From Icerya purchasi (Eukaryota; Arthropoda; Insecta; Hemiptera; Monophlebidae): a stretch of 64,000 nucleotides of DNA. The stretch lies in NCBI GenBank assembly GCA_039619475.1, contig CM077116.1:372076294-372140293 (forward strand), in the 5' to 3' direction. Position 1 is the first letter of the stretch. Each line of letters opens with the position of its first letter. Under the pieces are notes generated by a model. That model saw only the letters and a program-made list of their open reading frames with translations. It was not told the DNA's origin and made no database searches. Positions 1 to 13,264 of this stretch are shown in pieces. A program made the translations under genes and the position numbers.

Positions 1-729
1 TAATAAATGCCAGCGGACACGTAGACAAGCGAAACTGTTTTTTTTTAATAATAAATTTACAAATATAAATCTAGGCGCCGTGTGTAACTACCTGGGCTAT
101 TACGGCACCTAGACTCACTTGAAATTACAGAAGGCGGTGCAGTCTGTTCGATGCTGCAAAATTCAACAATGCCCGAACACAATCCGGGTAGTTCGACAAC
201 AGACGGTGGGGTGAGGTATGCCTAGAAGTACGGGAAGTATGCCGGCACCATTTCAGCAAATGCTCTACAGTTAAACTATTAATTTTTACTATTAATAGCA
301 CGGCGTAAATTAAGCAGCGCCAAATTTTCCAGACTTTTATGGAAAATGAAATTAATACCGGTTATTTTTCCTTTTTATTATACATTAATCCAGTTGTTGT
401 TGAAATTTCTACCAGGTTCTCGTTACGATTATTTTTCCCGCGTGTAATATTTGCGCCCGATTCAAATTGTTGTCAAACTCGTTTAAAAAATCTTCGTTAA
501 AGTTCAGAAGTAAGTCACTTTTAGGAAGAATTATATATAGCCAGAGATGAGACCTGGGGGGTGCATTATTATGAAAACCAGACTCGAAAAGACAAGATTT
601 GGAAACCCATCTGCGGCAAAGAAATTCAAATCGCTTCCATCTGTAAACAAAGTGCTTTTGACTCTGTGTATTTTCGGGAACAAGCGCGGTCCGATTGTTT
701 GTCATTACACGCAAGTTAATGCCCAAGTT

Positions 730-760
<31 letters not shown>

Positions 761-945
761 ATAAGTTGTGAGTCTCTCAGAGCAAATGTGCCCGTTGTGT
801 GAGTGTTCGACACTCTTATTTTCAAAAGAAACAAAATCACAAACTATTCTTGCTTACTCATAAATCATAGCAAAACCTATAGTTAAATTTAAGTTTATAT
901 ATATATATATATATACACATTATAATAGTACGCATATAAAGCCAT
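1..945. other. A+T-rich DNA without recognisable genes
   Basis: No convincing gene or element is visible. Reading frames here are produced by low-complexity DNA, for example a poly-T run near 730-756 that gives a poly-lysine frame on the minus strand. A short (AT)n microsatellite lies near 896-915, just before the mariner fossil. Confidence 0.6.
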
Positions 946-954
946 CAGACGAAA

Positions 955-1254
955 ACGTCGAGGATTGATCAGAAGAGCGGTAATCTTCCATCAAGACCGC
1001 GTGTCATATAACGAGGGAATTTTGGAAAACATGGCTTGGGAACTTCTCCCGCAGACACACACCGTATACATAGTCTTGATTTAGCGCCGTGCGACTGTGT
1101 CATCTTTTCGCGGATCCTTGAAAAAAATGTCGCAGACAATGAAAACGTTAAAACGAACCTGGAAAGCTGGCTCCGTAGTTAAATTCTTTATGGAAAGGGT
1201 ATACGCAACAGAATATTGAGGTGCGAAACAAATATTAATGTAAAGGGACTACAT
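955..1254 (+). pseudogene. mariner-type transposase fossil, C-terminal part
   Basis: This is a remnant of a Tc1/mariner-superfamily transposase, the DDE/D cut-and-paste enzyme. The first part reads AVIFHQDRVS followed by GILENMAWELLPQT, which fits the second catalytic Asp region (HxDNA-type) and the following 'LGWEVL' block. After a frameshift near 1070 it continues as SLDLAPCDCVIF, matching the mariner 'SPDLAPSD' signature that carries the third catalytic Asp (codon 1093-1095). A stop follows at WLRS, and YGKGIRNRIL resembles the 'FYxRGI' tail of the family. The N-terminal DNA-binding region is absent and I did not find terminal inverted repeats. It is a dead fragment of a few hundred bases. 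Confidence 0.8.
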
Positions 1255-1259
1255 TAAGA

Positions 1260-4020
1260 CTTATTTTTTTTTAAATACAGGAATTTTTTATGATTTTATG
1301 CCACTTTTTCCTTGCGTTAAATTTTCGAAGCACCCTCGTCCTAGAAACGGATAACTCTGAACATGTCCTCGGCATTGCATCCGCGTTCGGATTTTTATTC
1401 GGATATAATTTTGTATGTATCTCCGAACTGTTATCGAAATTTGTTTCCAAGTACAGTCTGTAACGGATTACATACATGTGCGAATGAAACACACTAGTGT
1501 TTATTTATTGTGAATATATATATATATAACTTGTAAGAACAGAAAATAAGTTGTAGAACAAACCGAAAAATAATAGATAATACACAAACCTCGAGATATT
1601 TTTAGTTATTTCTATTCTGCATTGCAGTCTTTTGAGTTTTAGGTAACACTGTTGCAGTTGGAGTTGATAAGCAAATTTATATTCACAGTCAGAAAAGGCA
1701 CATATGTACATTACTTTAGCGGAGTTTATTCGCGCATCTCTGATATGTTCTCCGTTTTATTAGTCGGTAAATTCACTATAACTCGGCAATTATTTTATTT
1801 ATGTTTTTTTTTTTGAACGACCTTTGCCGCTACTGGGGTTATTTTACGGCACGCTACTACGCACAAAAACTGAATAGTGTTTGCGATACTAGTAGGAGAA
1901 AAGTTAAATAGAGACGACTGCAAAGACGCTGATATTAGAGCGTTAAAGAGTGAAAGAAACTTAAGGAGGTGTTTCATTGAAGCAGCAGCAGGAAGAGAAG
2001 AGACAGTGAAAGGCTCGGGGTAGAGTAATGGTTATAGGTCAGAGAAATATGTCCGATGTTCTAGGTCTGAAACCGGGAATAATCGGTACACCGTTTCCTT
2101 AAGAAAGCAAGTTTGTTGAGGAAATCAATCGTGTTTCCATCGAGACTTTAGAAGTTTTGCTGTGAGAAGGAGAAAGAGGGGTTTTGATATAACAAAGCTG
2201 ACTTCGAGTGTCGGTCAAAACGTTACGCGTGGCCAGGCAATCACAGGAAACTGCTCTGATGGGAGGGTGGTACCGCGTCTGGAGAATTAAGGATTGGATT
2301 GAAGTAGCTATACTATTAATCGAGATCTGTTGCGAAATTCAAAGCAGCGCGTGAATCAGACACAATAAGGATATACGACCGCAGGCGGATTGAACAAAAT
2401 ATTCTCTAGGGCTTAAAGAGGTCGGCGTCGCAGAGTAATGCTGATGGAGGCGGAAAGATGGCGAAACCAAGCCGGAGTAATAGGAATACGATTCGGAATA
2501 AGTGAGTAATCCTACATGTATCGATTGGAAGACTATTCCAAGGTGGATGAGCAGGCGGTGTATTTATATTTCTTAATCAGACTGTCACAATTGGAGTCCG
2601 ATGAAATTTCCGACAACTCCGGCGGACAGCGCCAGTGGGGATAAGAATCAGGAGGAAAACTTTCATAGAGTTACTGAAAAAGTATAATAATCTTAATCAA
2701 TGCGTCATAAGGAGGCTACGAACGGGAGATGTGCGATACGCGTCCAGTATCAGTCGGACAGAAGAATTCTGTAGCGCACCTAGCATTATTTTAAGTAATG
2801 GGGGAAAAGCGGTAGAGTACAAAGAACATCCATAGGGAAGACGCACGGCATAGGAATATGAAAAAAAAAGGTATGAGTGACAGGGGGTGCACTTCGGACA
2901 TGAGAACGCCGCAGGATAGATTATCAAAAATAATATCAAAGAAAATTCGGTTTTAGAATTGCATGAAAACTATACTAGCAGCCATTGTGAAGTACGTGCG
3001 CTAATTTAAATAGTCATTTTTGATGAAATTACGGTAACGTGTGTTTCTTCTTTAATATAAACTATCGCGACGCAGGAAAACACCAATTAAAATTATTAAT
3101 CCATTTCGGCGCGCTAATAAGTACTTAAATAAAAAACGGAAAAAAGCGGAAAAACACGAAAAACCCGCAACTTTTTACCGATTTACGTTAATTTTTCAAA
3201 ACGATTAAATTTCTCGTTCTGTAATTAACAAGTTATCAAGCCATGTGAAACAGGTACTGCTTGAAATAGCACAGAACGAGGCTCTTATTTAAAAATACGT
3301 ACGGTTCAGCGAGTAGCGCCGATACGGGTAAACTCGATTAAGAAAACCTGCACACCGTCAATGTAGGCAGACTGATTTACGGGACGACACGATTACACAT
3401 ACTATGCGACCGAGAGCAAATCAGATGACAGTTTTCACCTGGCCTATAAATTGCGCTTACAGTGCAATCGTTTCACCGATTTGTAGGCATATAAAGTAAA
3501 TGGGGAGTTAGCCAACTTTCCGGAGACGCTGTCAGAAAGCCCCTCCCCCCCCCCGAAAACAAAACTACGTGAGCCAATGTAATCGGAACCTTTAATTACA
3601 TTCAAAATACAAACTACTATTTCCGGTTGGCGCTGGATGTCTCGAGAATACAAATAACCAGCAGTAGATTATTTAGTGAGACACCTGTAAAAGGACGATG
3701 ATGACTGTATTATGTACCGAAACAGTTTCTAATGGCGCAGGCAAGAGCAAATAATCTTCATATTTCGGGACAGTTGGGCGATTCTAACATTTGTAGTAGG
3801 CGATTTCGATGGTTGGCGAGTAAATTCGCTTAATACTACATTCATTTCGTACGCCGGTTTTTTAACTAATTCTTCAGCGTTCGTCGCGCCAATACAATAA
3901 CACTGTAATTTGCGATGATGTAAAGCATTTTTTTTTTTAATTTAAAAAAGTGAAAAAATAAATAAAAACCAAAATAAAATAATTAGTTACGAGAACAGGC
4001 CTGAAACTATACGTACAAAA
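1260..4020. other. Intergenic stretch, nothing firmly identified
   Basis: No gene is supported. Between about 1,980 and 2,940 the plus strand is unusually G+A-rich and studded with stops, resembling the degenerate LINE flanks seen elsewhere in the window (for example 59.5-60.6 kb), but no conserved retroelement motif could be read. The rest is A+T-rich with a C-run near 3,545 and poly-A/T tracts. Confidence 0.5.
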
Positions 4021-4026
4021 GGGAAA

Positions 4027-4152
4027 GGTCGAATTGGTTCCCGGGTAAAATATTTTTTGCTGGTCGAATTGGTTCTCGTAGATAAATTTGATTTTCAAGT
4101 TAGCTGGTCAAATTAGTTCTTCCCGTTCTATGTTGTTGAAGTTTTTTTGAAA

Positions 4153-4185
<33 letters not shown>

Positions 4186-4203
4186 TTTTTTTATTATTAT
4201 TAC

Positions 4204-4241
<38 letters not shown>

Positions 4242-4326
4242 GCAGCCATGCGCATTTGTGAAACTTACATTTTCTTGTATTTTTATGTTAATTTAGGAAA
4301 TACTAATAAAATTTGATTTGATTTGA

Positions 4327-4361
<35 letters not shown>

Positions 4362-4987
4362 TTAACTCCGCTGTATATTGCAGCTTCTCAGCTAGAGTTT
4401 CTAATTGTTACTGCTATTATTAATTGTGTTTTCTTTTATTATTCATTACGTAGTCAACGAACTTAAGTAAATTAAAAAAGTCTGCGGATATATTTAAAAC
4501 ACATTTCTCTCGTTTCTTTTCATGCGATTCGCACATATATGTTTGCAAGCTGTCTTCAATATTAATGTATTATTGTTATCTATTTCAAAAAAATCTGTAT
4601 ACTGTAAATGGAAAGTAAATAATTGTAAACTCTACATTTAGCACTCTTGATGTAGTTTTATAATGCTTTACCGATGAATGAATGTTCACACAGCTCAACT
4701 CCTGTGAACTTATTCACAAATTATATGTCTATATGTTGAAAAAAAGAAACCAAATGCAATCAGGGGTAAATTAAATTTTATTTCTTATGCGAAATTCACC
4801 ACTACTATCAAAAATATATTTCTTTTTGGTTAAATATCACGTTTTAATAAAGTACATAAACCCACACAGTGATTCATCAATTATTAACAATGGGAACCAA
4901 TTCGACCTTTTTAAATTGAAAACTAATTTGAACCAATTCGACCACCTTATGTAGTACTTCCAGTTCATTACGGGAACCAAGTCGACC
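4027..4987. mobile_element. Candidate non-autonomous element with triplicated 14-bp motifs at both ends
   Basis: The motif ggtcgaattggttc occurs at 4027-4040 and 4062-4075, with a variant at 4106-4119. Its reverse complement occurs at 4894-4907 and 4930-4943, with a variant at 4974-4987. Two clusters of three copies in opposite orientation therefore bracket about 960 bp of A+T-rich, microsatellite-bearing DNA without coding capacity. Spacings are 35 and 44 bp on the left and 36 and 44 bp on the right, so the right block is not a strict mirror image of the left. The arrangement suggests subterminal transposase-binding repeats of a DNA transposon, but no clean terminal inverted repeat or target duplication was found. 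Confidence 0.45.
4155..4362. repeat. (ATT)n microsatellite tracts
   Basis: Long, slightly interrupted runs of ATT/TTA triplets at about 4,155-4,240 and again at about 4,328-4,362, inside the candidate element with triplicated end motifs. Confidence 0.9.
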
Positions 4988-4989
4988 AC

Positions 4990-7185
4990 ACCCGTAAAGA
5001 GAACAATGACACGCTATAAATAGAGAAAGAAACTGATCCTCTTCCTTGTGATCTAAGCATAAGTACAGCAGTTTTGCGACATTGTAATAAAGTCTTCGCA
5101 CAAATTTATATCGTGTAAATTATTTTTTTTACATTTTTTTTGAGTTTTTAATGCGCATTGCGAAACAAATCAAACGGATGAAAATTTGACGGAGTGTTAA
5201 AAAACCATATTATAGTAGTTCACAGAACGATTCAATTATCATTCTTCGGAAACGGTGCCTCCTTTAATGGTTTTTCGTAAAGCGGTCCAATACTTGCAGA
5301 CTATGGAGAAAGGTGAACACACACATTGCACACTGCAGCGACGGAAGTCGATAACGGAAACTGCCATTAGAGCGAGAAAGGCGCGCACTGATTGTTTTGA
5401 GCTGGACGCAGCACATAAAACACGTTGCGAACTGCATACGAAGCGACGTAGATTTCCCAGAATTTAATTAAGACGGTCGCGCGGTCTTTAACCGCGTTGC
5501 ACGACCACACAAAGTAGTAGCAGGGAGCAACGATTACCGGGAAAAACATTATCAATCCAAAATTCGTAATTGAAAGAAGCAAAAATACGACACACAAAAT
5601 TGAACAAAATTGAACAACGCTGGTCCCTCGATTAATTTATTCCAATTGAACTTGTCGGAAATATTTTGTCAACGAAATAAAAATTTATCTTTCGATGACC
5701 TTGCGTGTCTTCTGTGCGACGATTAAAATTACCCCGCGCGCGCTTATTCCCCCCCTGTTGAGGTGATGATTTTTCAAACAATAACAACCGCAAACAATAG
5801 CAGAAAGTTGATTTCTTTTTCAATTTCGTTCAGTGTACGGATAATATGATAGGAACGGAAAAAATCAAGATGGAAAGCGAAGCAAAAAATATAAACGTTT
5901 TTTTGAACAACCGGTTGTAAATGGAAAATAAATAAATGAAACGGCGCTAAGGGACAAAAGTTTGTTTATCAAGGGGGAAGAATTCCCCCGCGTTAATTTA
6001 TATTCTTTTCAGAGTCAGAAGAGCGTTTCGCGTTCATTTTCACTAACATATCTTTTTTTTCTAGTTCAGGTTTTCTCTCTAACAATCATAAACCACATTT
6101 ATCGTTTCTCTTTTCTACTACCAAAAGTGTAATGTGTTCCCCTGATAAAAAAAAAAAAAAAAGAAAAATATTTCACCAGCATATTCTAATATTTTCATTC
6201 TTAAGATGTTTTGGTTATTTATTAATGATTCCATTACCTACTTAAATTATTAACAAGCAGGATATACGAAAAAGGTACACTGCGGAATAACAAATAAAGC
6301 ATTCGAAAGAAAGAACAAAACGTGAAAAATTATAATACTCAATTTTTTGCGGGGGGGGGGTCTTGTAACGAAATTTATGTAACCTTTTTCGCGTCACGCT
6401 TATGAGATATTTTTTATTTATTTGGCGAAGAATGATTGAAACTGTCTCTTCCTCCGCGCAAATTATAGAAGTACGGAGCACATCTAAGGGGCTGCAAGAA
6501 GCAGTTGTCCCATGGAATGTTATATCGAAGACTGTGTAGTACGATGGCGATTTGTTTAGAAATCCCGTTGCGAAATATGTAACTTTTTTCGTTACGTTTT
6601 TTTGTCGTTGTCTTTATATTTCTTTTTTCCTTTTCTGTTTCTATAGCTTTTGAACTTTCGTTAAGTCTAAATACGCGCAAAACAGTCTCTTCTCTTATTA
6701 TTTCCGTAGTTTTCCTAACCCAACGGGGGGCCGTTAATTATCTCGATTTTTTTTTCTCTCCTCGAAATTTTAACTTGTCTATAGTCCAATTCATATTTTA
6801 GGATAAGAGGATTTTCGCTTAAAAACCGGCATCAAGCGCCTATCCGTGTGCGCGGTTGATTATTATCGATAAGATCGGTTAAGAAAATGACGGTGAGTAA
6901 CGACGACAGCGGATGTGGGCAACATTAAAAAGATAATTCCGTAATGAAGTCATCCGTTCCGAATTCCATCACGCTATGTCGCTGACCACAGGTCGCTAGC
7001 GATGGACTTTATTTATTGTTGTGTCGCGATTACGCCAAAAAAAAAAAAAAAAAAAAAAGGTGGCAGACAAAAAAGTCAAAAAAGTACTACTTATTTTGCA
7101 TACTGGTATCGACTAATGTGTCGTAGTAGAAATGAATAAAAAGGACTGAGTGGGATGAAACGACCCCGAAAGGAACAGGAAATAC
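4990..7185. other. A+T-rich intergenic DNA
   Basis: No gene is recognised. It contains homopolymer runs (A-run near 6,148-6,163, G-run near 6,351-6,360, A-run near 7,037-7,058). Reading frames of 60-90 residues occur on both strands but have no recognisable domain and biased, low-complexity composition. Confidence 0.55.
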
Positions 7186-7186
7186 C

Positions 7187-7575
7187 TTTTTAAAAAAATA
7201 AATGTTTTTTTTGCCGCGCGTATGATAATTTATTGATGGAAAGATCAACGAGGCCGTATTTAGTATCTTAACGAAACTTTCGAAGTTGGCCAAAAGTTCA
7301 AGAAAGCACGAATAATTACGTGTTTCCTCTTCTTTGTAGCGTGACAAAAACCAGGGATTTCGTTGTTTTGAATTTAGTGCATTATGTGAATATAAATATT
7401 TATCGGGTTATCTTTAACATACGCAGTAACACCCTGAGCCCATGAAACATTATGCTTGACTGAACTTGCTTCGATATAAATATTTATAGGGTTATCTTTA
7501 AATTAACATACACAGTAACACCCTGAGCCCATGAAACGTCACGGTTGGCTGAACTTGATTCGATATAAGTAGAAA
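7187..7575 (+). repeat. Dispersed repeat family, copy 1
   Basis: This segment shares an ordered set of words with 23,378-23,690: tttgccgcgcgta, gatggaaagatc, cgaaactttcgaa, gaatttagtg, then ggttatcttta and gcccatgaaac or gcgcatgaaac. Both copies are in the same orientation and about 16 kb apart. No coding capacity or terminal repeats were identified, so the class of element is unknown. Confidence 0.65.
7387..7565 (+). repeat. Two-copy tandem duplication of about 90 bp
   Basis: Two adjacent units contain tataaatatttat, gggttatcttta, cagtaacaccctgagccca and tgaacttg.ttc. They begin near 7,387 and 7,471. The related copy at 23.6 kb has only one such unit, so the duplication happened in this copy. 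Confidence 0.8.
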
Positions 7576-8098
7576 AAATAATTCACTCAACAAAAATGTA
7601 TAGGTTGATCGACTTACATTTACAAAAAATATTGACCCGAATTCCATCGCCGGTGTTTTAGAATATTGTTTTGTTGTTATTACTATATTTCAGTTTTGTT
7701 CGCTAATTTTTGGCAAAGTGTGATAATTAATAAATGTCAATTTTTATATTTAATTATTTTATTTGTAAAGATCGTTTCCAACAGTTAAAAAACTTTAGTC
7801 GTTGACGCATTGGCAACACGTGCTTACGTATCTCACATTGCTTTTTCCTTAACGTATTACAAATGCCAAAAAAGAGACATATATTCCATACACATACATC
7901 GTTGGTTTTTTACGTGCAAATACTCGCGCTATAGCGGGTAAAATACGCTCCACGATGTACTTCCGTACAACGGTGATTCGCTCATAAACGGCAATTCAGT
8001 TCATACATCCACACGCGCATCCGCCATCGCATTTAAATATAATTCGTTCGAACATTTCCAGTAGGTCAAACTTCCGTATTGGAAATAAAGTCGAAAAA

Positions 8099-8448
8099 GT
8101 GTATATATATATATAACTCGGCCATTTTGGCCCCGCAAGGAGCTGTGCCCCTTGACCCCTCTTGCTTTCATTTCTGTCTCTTTCCCTTCTATACTTCGTA
8201 CAAAATTATCAAAATTTACAACGTAATTCTTACTGGCATCAACACAATAAAAAATAACATAATCACAAAAATCCTATCCAAACATTTAACTTTCATTATA
8301 TAAAATTAAGACATTTTTTCGTTGCATTTTTCGTTACATAAAATGATGACATTTTGCGTTACATAAAATTGGGACATTTTTTTGGGGCATTTTTTCTAAT
8401 GGGTGGTAGCCTAAGAATTACGTTGTAATTAATATATATATATATATA
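8099..8448 (-). repeat. (TA)n-bounded dispersed repeat with internal inverted repeats, copy 1
   Basis: The segment matches 62,733-63,196 in the opposite orientation. It runs from a (TA)n tract through a block containing ggccattttggcc to an inner unit bounded by 18-bp inverted repeats tttacaacgtaattctta (8215-8232) and its complement (8412-8428). The inner unit carries degenerate repeats of gggacattttttt. A second (TA)n tract closes it. A short reading frame over this region is incidental. It looks like a MITE-like, non-coding element. Confidence 0.75.
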
Positions 8449-8449
8449 A

Positions 8450-11400
8450 ATCAGGGGCGGATCCGGAGAAACATTTTGGGGAGGGACATGATATAATTAC
8501 GTAATGTCTTATATGGTAGACAGTAGATTTGAGAAATACCACCTTGTGTTTCATAAAGAAAATCAAATAGCGACCTATTTAGAAATTTACGAATGTTTTA
8601 AAAATACATAATTATTACAATTTTTAATTTGTCTTCTATTTAAAGGTGAAAAATAAAGAAATTATAAAATTGTAGCTAAAATGGTAGTTTAGAATTTGAA
8701 TAATAAATTACTAGAAATAGTAATAAAGAGAGTATTTTTATTCGACTTTACTTCTTTTTTATTTTTGTTAGTAATCCGAATTCTTTGTCCGTGAGCAAGT
8801 TTTAATATATACAGTTTTCATTGAACTCTATTTTCATTTATATTACAAAATAAATAAAAAAGGCAAACGATCGATGATTAACATAAAATTAGAAATTCTA
8901 GTAAGTCTTTGTAACATACACGTATGTCTTCGTTGTGATTTTATTTACGGAAATAAAAACTTAATTTATATGTGGGATTTTTGAAAAACATTTCAAATTA
9001 TTCAATATAACAATGTGTCGCACGATTGAAAAGCCGTCAGTGGCATGGGAGAGTTCTCTTTTTTTCTCAGCATTTGATAGATGTTGCTTAGTTAATTAGC
9101 AAGAAAAAGTGCGATTAAAGAAAAAACGTAATATACGATATCGAGAGAGATTTTTAAGTTTCGGAGGATGCGTTATTACAGTCGAGGCGAGTGTAAGAAT
9201 TAGGTTCATTTTCAGCGATAAAAGCTGAGTAATATTAAACGGTTTAAGGTTTCTTTTTCAGTTTTCTTCAATAAATATTCAACTTAATTATGTATACCCG
9301 CAAAGAAAATTGTTCCTGAAAAAAGTAAACGTAATTGAACGCGTTTCACTTTTTTCTAGAACATTTTATGATATTATCATAAAATGTTCTTATAATTCTG
9401 TACGTTCATTGATATGATCGAATAAACGAATAAAAATGCATTATCGAAATTAAACATTTTCCCTCTACTTTAAGAATAAACATCCACCTAGACGATTTGC
9501 TTCAGTTCAGTTACTCGCATGGTTTCTTAAGGCGCGATGTCAACACAATCGTCTAAAATGTACTAGGGATGAGGTGCTACATATTTCTTAAAATACTTTT
9601 TACATAAAAAATAACTCTTTCTCTTCAAATATTTCTCTTTAACCATAATTGCTACACACGAATAATTAATTATTTTCAAGAATAAACTTAAAAGCCTAAA
9701 TTTGTAAAAATACCGTTTCTTTCTAAATTATAATATTATTTACTTTCAAAAATTCAATACTGATTTCACCACAAGAACCCACAATTTTTGTTTTTCTTTT
9801 TTTTCGAGCAATTTTGCAACTAGCTCTGGGCTAACTAGCAATTTTTTTATCGCGGTAAGACTGATTTCTGGAGCTCCTTATCCAGCGATAAGGATTTCTG
9901 CTACCTGTATTTTAATACATTTTAATTATTACTATTTATTTTTAATAAACAAATTTAATGATACTTTCCGAAAAACCCGGCTCTTCATCTATTACATTTT
10001 AGACGTTTTTCGATGTCGACTAGCGAACATAACTTTTTCATAAATCAACTTTTTTTTCTTCTTTCTTTCATACACACTGTTCGCTGCATCGATATTATAT
10101 TTTTACAATTTTGCATCAGCGACGATTCATTAATTATCGGCGAGTTTTTATTTATTTTACATTAACTGGCTAGCCCCTTTTATATAATCTTTAGTTAAAA
10201 GTCCGGACGACACATTCGAGAATATTTGATCGCAGATTTCAAACCAATCCCCCCCCCCTCCGGTACAAATCAGTTCGTAAATTAAAATAGCCGTATTTGC
10301 GCGATGCATACGAATTTTCCTCTTTCGAAAGTCTCTCGATTGACTACTCTCTTGACCGAAGATATTAAGATTATCAATGAGAGATAGGTGAGAGAACAGA
10401 GATCACATTAAAGAGTATGTTTGATTTTCTGGAAGATTACAGCGGGAGCGAATTCTTTTTTGTCGCGGCCAGGCCTACGACGACAGCGGTCAGCCGGCAT
10501 TTGGTAAACAATGATCGCAGGCATTGAACGTTAATCTCTCAGTCGAGGAATTCGAAGTACGTCTAATGAGCAAGATTTTCCGGTTACAGAATGCCGGAAA
10601 GCGGAATGTATTACAGCGTTGTTATCGCGGGAACGGCGAACACAGGCCACTAGGCGACACAAGCCACTAGACGACGGCTAGGAGCAAGGGGCAGCAATCG
10701 CAGCGTCACGCAGTCGTCAGGGTATCTGGTGACACAAATGAACCCCATTAGTGCGAGGGGAATTATTTAACGGTAAAGAATTATGATCGTTCTTCGATTT
10801 GCACCACGTGTCCAAATAAGTCATCAATTACAATAATTACGGCTTCGAATAAGACAAGAGAGCCGGTCGATGCGAACTAGCTGCATCATGATGTAACGCG
10901 AGCATAGGTTGCACCGGCAGACGCCCGTTCAGTGTGCATGCTAAATTGCTTGCACGTATCATCATCTCGTCTGGTGGAAAATTTATTCAAGGTCAAACCG
11001 GTTTGCAATTTACATGGTAATAAATCGTCTACGGGTTAATGATGAAGTGCATTTCGTTCGCGGTGAACTCCGTTTCCCCCGTCATTTGTTGTGATCGTAA
11101 TGAAAGATTGCGACGGAAATAATAAGAAAATAGAAACGAATTCGAATATAATTGAGATCTAATTTTTTCGAAACAATATTCGTTAACGTTCACGGGTTTT
11201 TCGCTAATCCGGGCGCGAGAAACAATTACGATAACGAACGAATCGTTTATCGGAACCGGTCTTAAAAATCTTCCAGATCACAACACGAGTTTTCTCACAC
11301 TGACCTTTGCCAATTACGTCGACGAAACTATTTGAAAAATAATCTCGTCGTCCAGCCAGTTGACGGAAACAGGTGACCCCGTATATATTATCTCATCTGA

Positions 11401-11985
11401 CTTCCCACGAACCGTAGTTGTTCGCACGTATCTGGAACGCCATGTTAAACACGAGCGATTTCACATGCAACAAAAGTTCACTGTAAAAATTACTTTGGCA
11501 ATTTCTCGCTAATAATTACCGTTCTGGAATTTTATTAAATTCTATAAATTGAATTTCGCGCTAGTCGTAAACCAATTTCGTTTATTCTATTCACTTTTCA
11601 TATGAAAACTAAGAGAAGAGACTCTCCACTTCCGATGTTCGTATATTTTTTATAAAATAGTCGCTTCTATTCTATGTAAAAAATTAATAATAAGCCTGAT
11701 GTAAAAATGTTACGAAATTTTTTCCGTTACAGGATTTTCTTATTAACCGCGGTTTGATAATTTATATTTACTATTCAGCTTTACAATGATGGCAGATATC
11801 AATCGCTATCAGCTTAGCGAAGATGGACTTTTTTAACAAGCAAGCAGGAAGTACGCAAACAAACTGCAAACGGATGGAAAGGTGAAATGCACGCTAAAAT
11901 TCTCGAAACTTTTGCAGAACAAGATGAAGGTGCTTTAAAATAAAAAAAAAAAAAAAAAAAAAAAAAAATGACTCGGACATATAGC
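8450..11985. other. Long stretch without identifiable genes
   Basis: Nothing coding is recognised. The stretch from 8,450 starts with a word (aggggcggatccgga) typical of the ends of dispersed insect repeats, but no partner was found here. From about 10,430 to 11,450 the DNA is less A+T-rich and of higher complexity, which could reflect conserved non-coding or intronic sequence of the minus-strand gene starting at 15.67 kb. That is speculative. A poly(A) tract of about 27 bases at 11,942-11,968 precedes the LINE fossil. Confidence 0.5.
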
Positions 11986-11989
11986 TTTA

Positions 11990-13260
11990 ATAGTATTTGT
12001 TGTCAGAGTGTTTGATTAAGAGTTCTACTAAATGCGATGACTATCGATTGATCAGCCTAGTCATTCTCAAAGTCTTTCTTAACGTAGGGGAAACACGCAT
12101 TTTAGAATTCCGAAATCTCTGCAATAATAGAAATGTCTATGCATGTGTCGAAGACTATATAAAGTTTCCTCAGTATTATAAATTACCTCAAATACTAAAA
12201 GTAAACGGTACAAACGGAGGGTATCTTCGCATAACGGAAAGACTATACATTCAAACCAGACACTGCTGTCGTGAGAATAGATCACAGAACGTCTAAAGAC
12301 ATAGGTGTATTGTCTGCACTTCTTTTTAATTTATGTACGAAGGCAATATTCAAAGAGGCACGATGGAAAAGTTTGAGTAAATGAGGGTGGTTATCCCATT
12401 ATTAATAATGTCATCCGACACGCAGATGACAGTTTAATTTTAGTTGCAGAGAACTATCGATGATAAATAAAATCGTTGATTATAGCGAAGAATTTGAACT
12501 TTGAGAAAGACAACAGTTCCGAAAAGAGGGTGATATAATTCTTGAAAAAGGTACGCGAATGTAGTGCAAAGAGTTAAAAGTTGAAAACAGATCATGTCGC
12601 TTATGGTAAAATCCTCGATGGAAACTGCAGAACCGGAAAAGCCGAATTGCTTAGCAGGAGGAGTATATTTATGGGAATGAAAGAATGTATTCGCTACAAC
12701 AGAGCTTCATATGTTACGTTTATATTGCATCTTACTAAACGGATGATATCAGACTTTGGATGTATTGCTTCATCATTATAAGCGTTTTTTTTTTAGTTTT
12801 TTTTTCTTTTTTCTTTTTTGGGCATGTCGGCTAAGGACGTTACCATTGTCCAAAGGTATGACAGCATTAATGATTATAAAGGAAAAATATTAGAAATAGA
12901 ACATACGAATGAAACTAACAAAGGAATAACCAAGCGAGACGGAAAAGAAAGGATCGTATTTTAAATAACGAACAAACACTCAGACGAACAAAAAGATCTG
13001 CGGAAATGCCGAATTGCATCGAAGCAAGGAAATTCAGCTGATGTGATTAGAGAAGAAAGGTGCAAAATACTTTGGTTGATTACAGAAGGTAAACTCAAAG
13101 GGAAAAGATTAGTCTCTAAAAAACTTACCGATGTGGGTTCTTAGAAAATGGTTTGGTTGTACGTCGCTAGAAACATACAGCATCGAAGGACGCCGCTGCT
13201 ATATCTGGATTGCTAACCTCTGAGACGGAGATAGCGCAAAAATAAGGACTTGGCCGTATT
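11990..13260 (+). pseudogene. Decayed non-LTR retrotransposon (LINE) reverse transcriptase
   Basis: This is a fossil of an endonuclease/reverse-transcriptase polyprotein. In order on the plus strand: DDYRLISLV (the 'YRPISLL' block before the RT palm), NVYACVEDY followed by YKLPQILK (RT motif A region, catalytic Asp context 'FVDYEKAF'), then after a stop VLSALLFNLCTKAIFKEA (motif B/C linker, like 'LSPLLFNLY'), RHADDSLILVAE near 12,415-12,445 (the xADD catalytic motif) and, near 13,140-13,230, RKWFGCTS with IANL, matching the C-terminal region of this LINE group. Multiple stops and frameshifts are present. The endonuclease domain and a poly(A) tail were not found. The clade is uncertain (RTE/CR1-like). 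Confidence 0.75.
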
Positions 13261-13264
13261 CGTA

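Noticed and set aside
409..840. 143-codon minus-strand frame
   Set aside because: Created by a poly-T run read as poly-lysine; no domain, splice signal or homologous feel.
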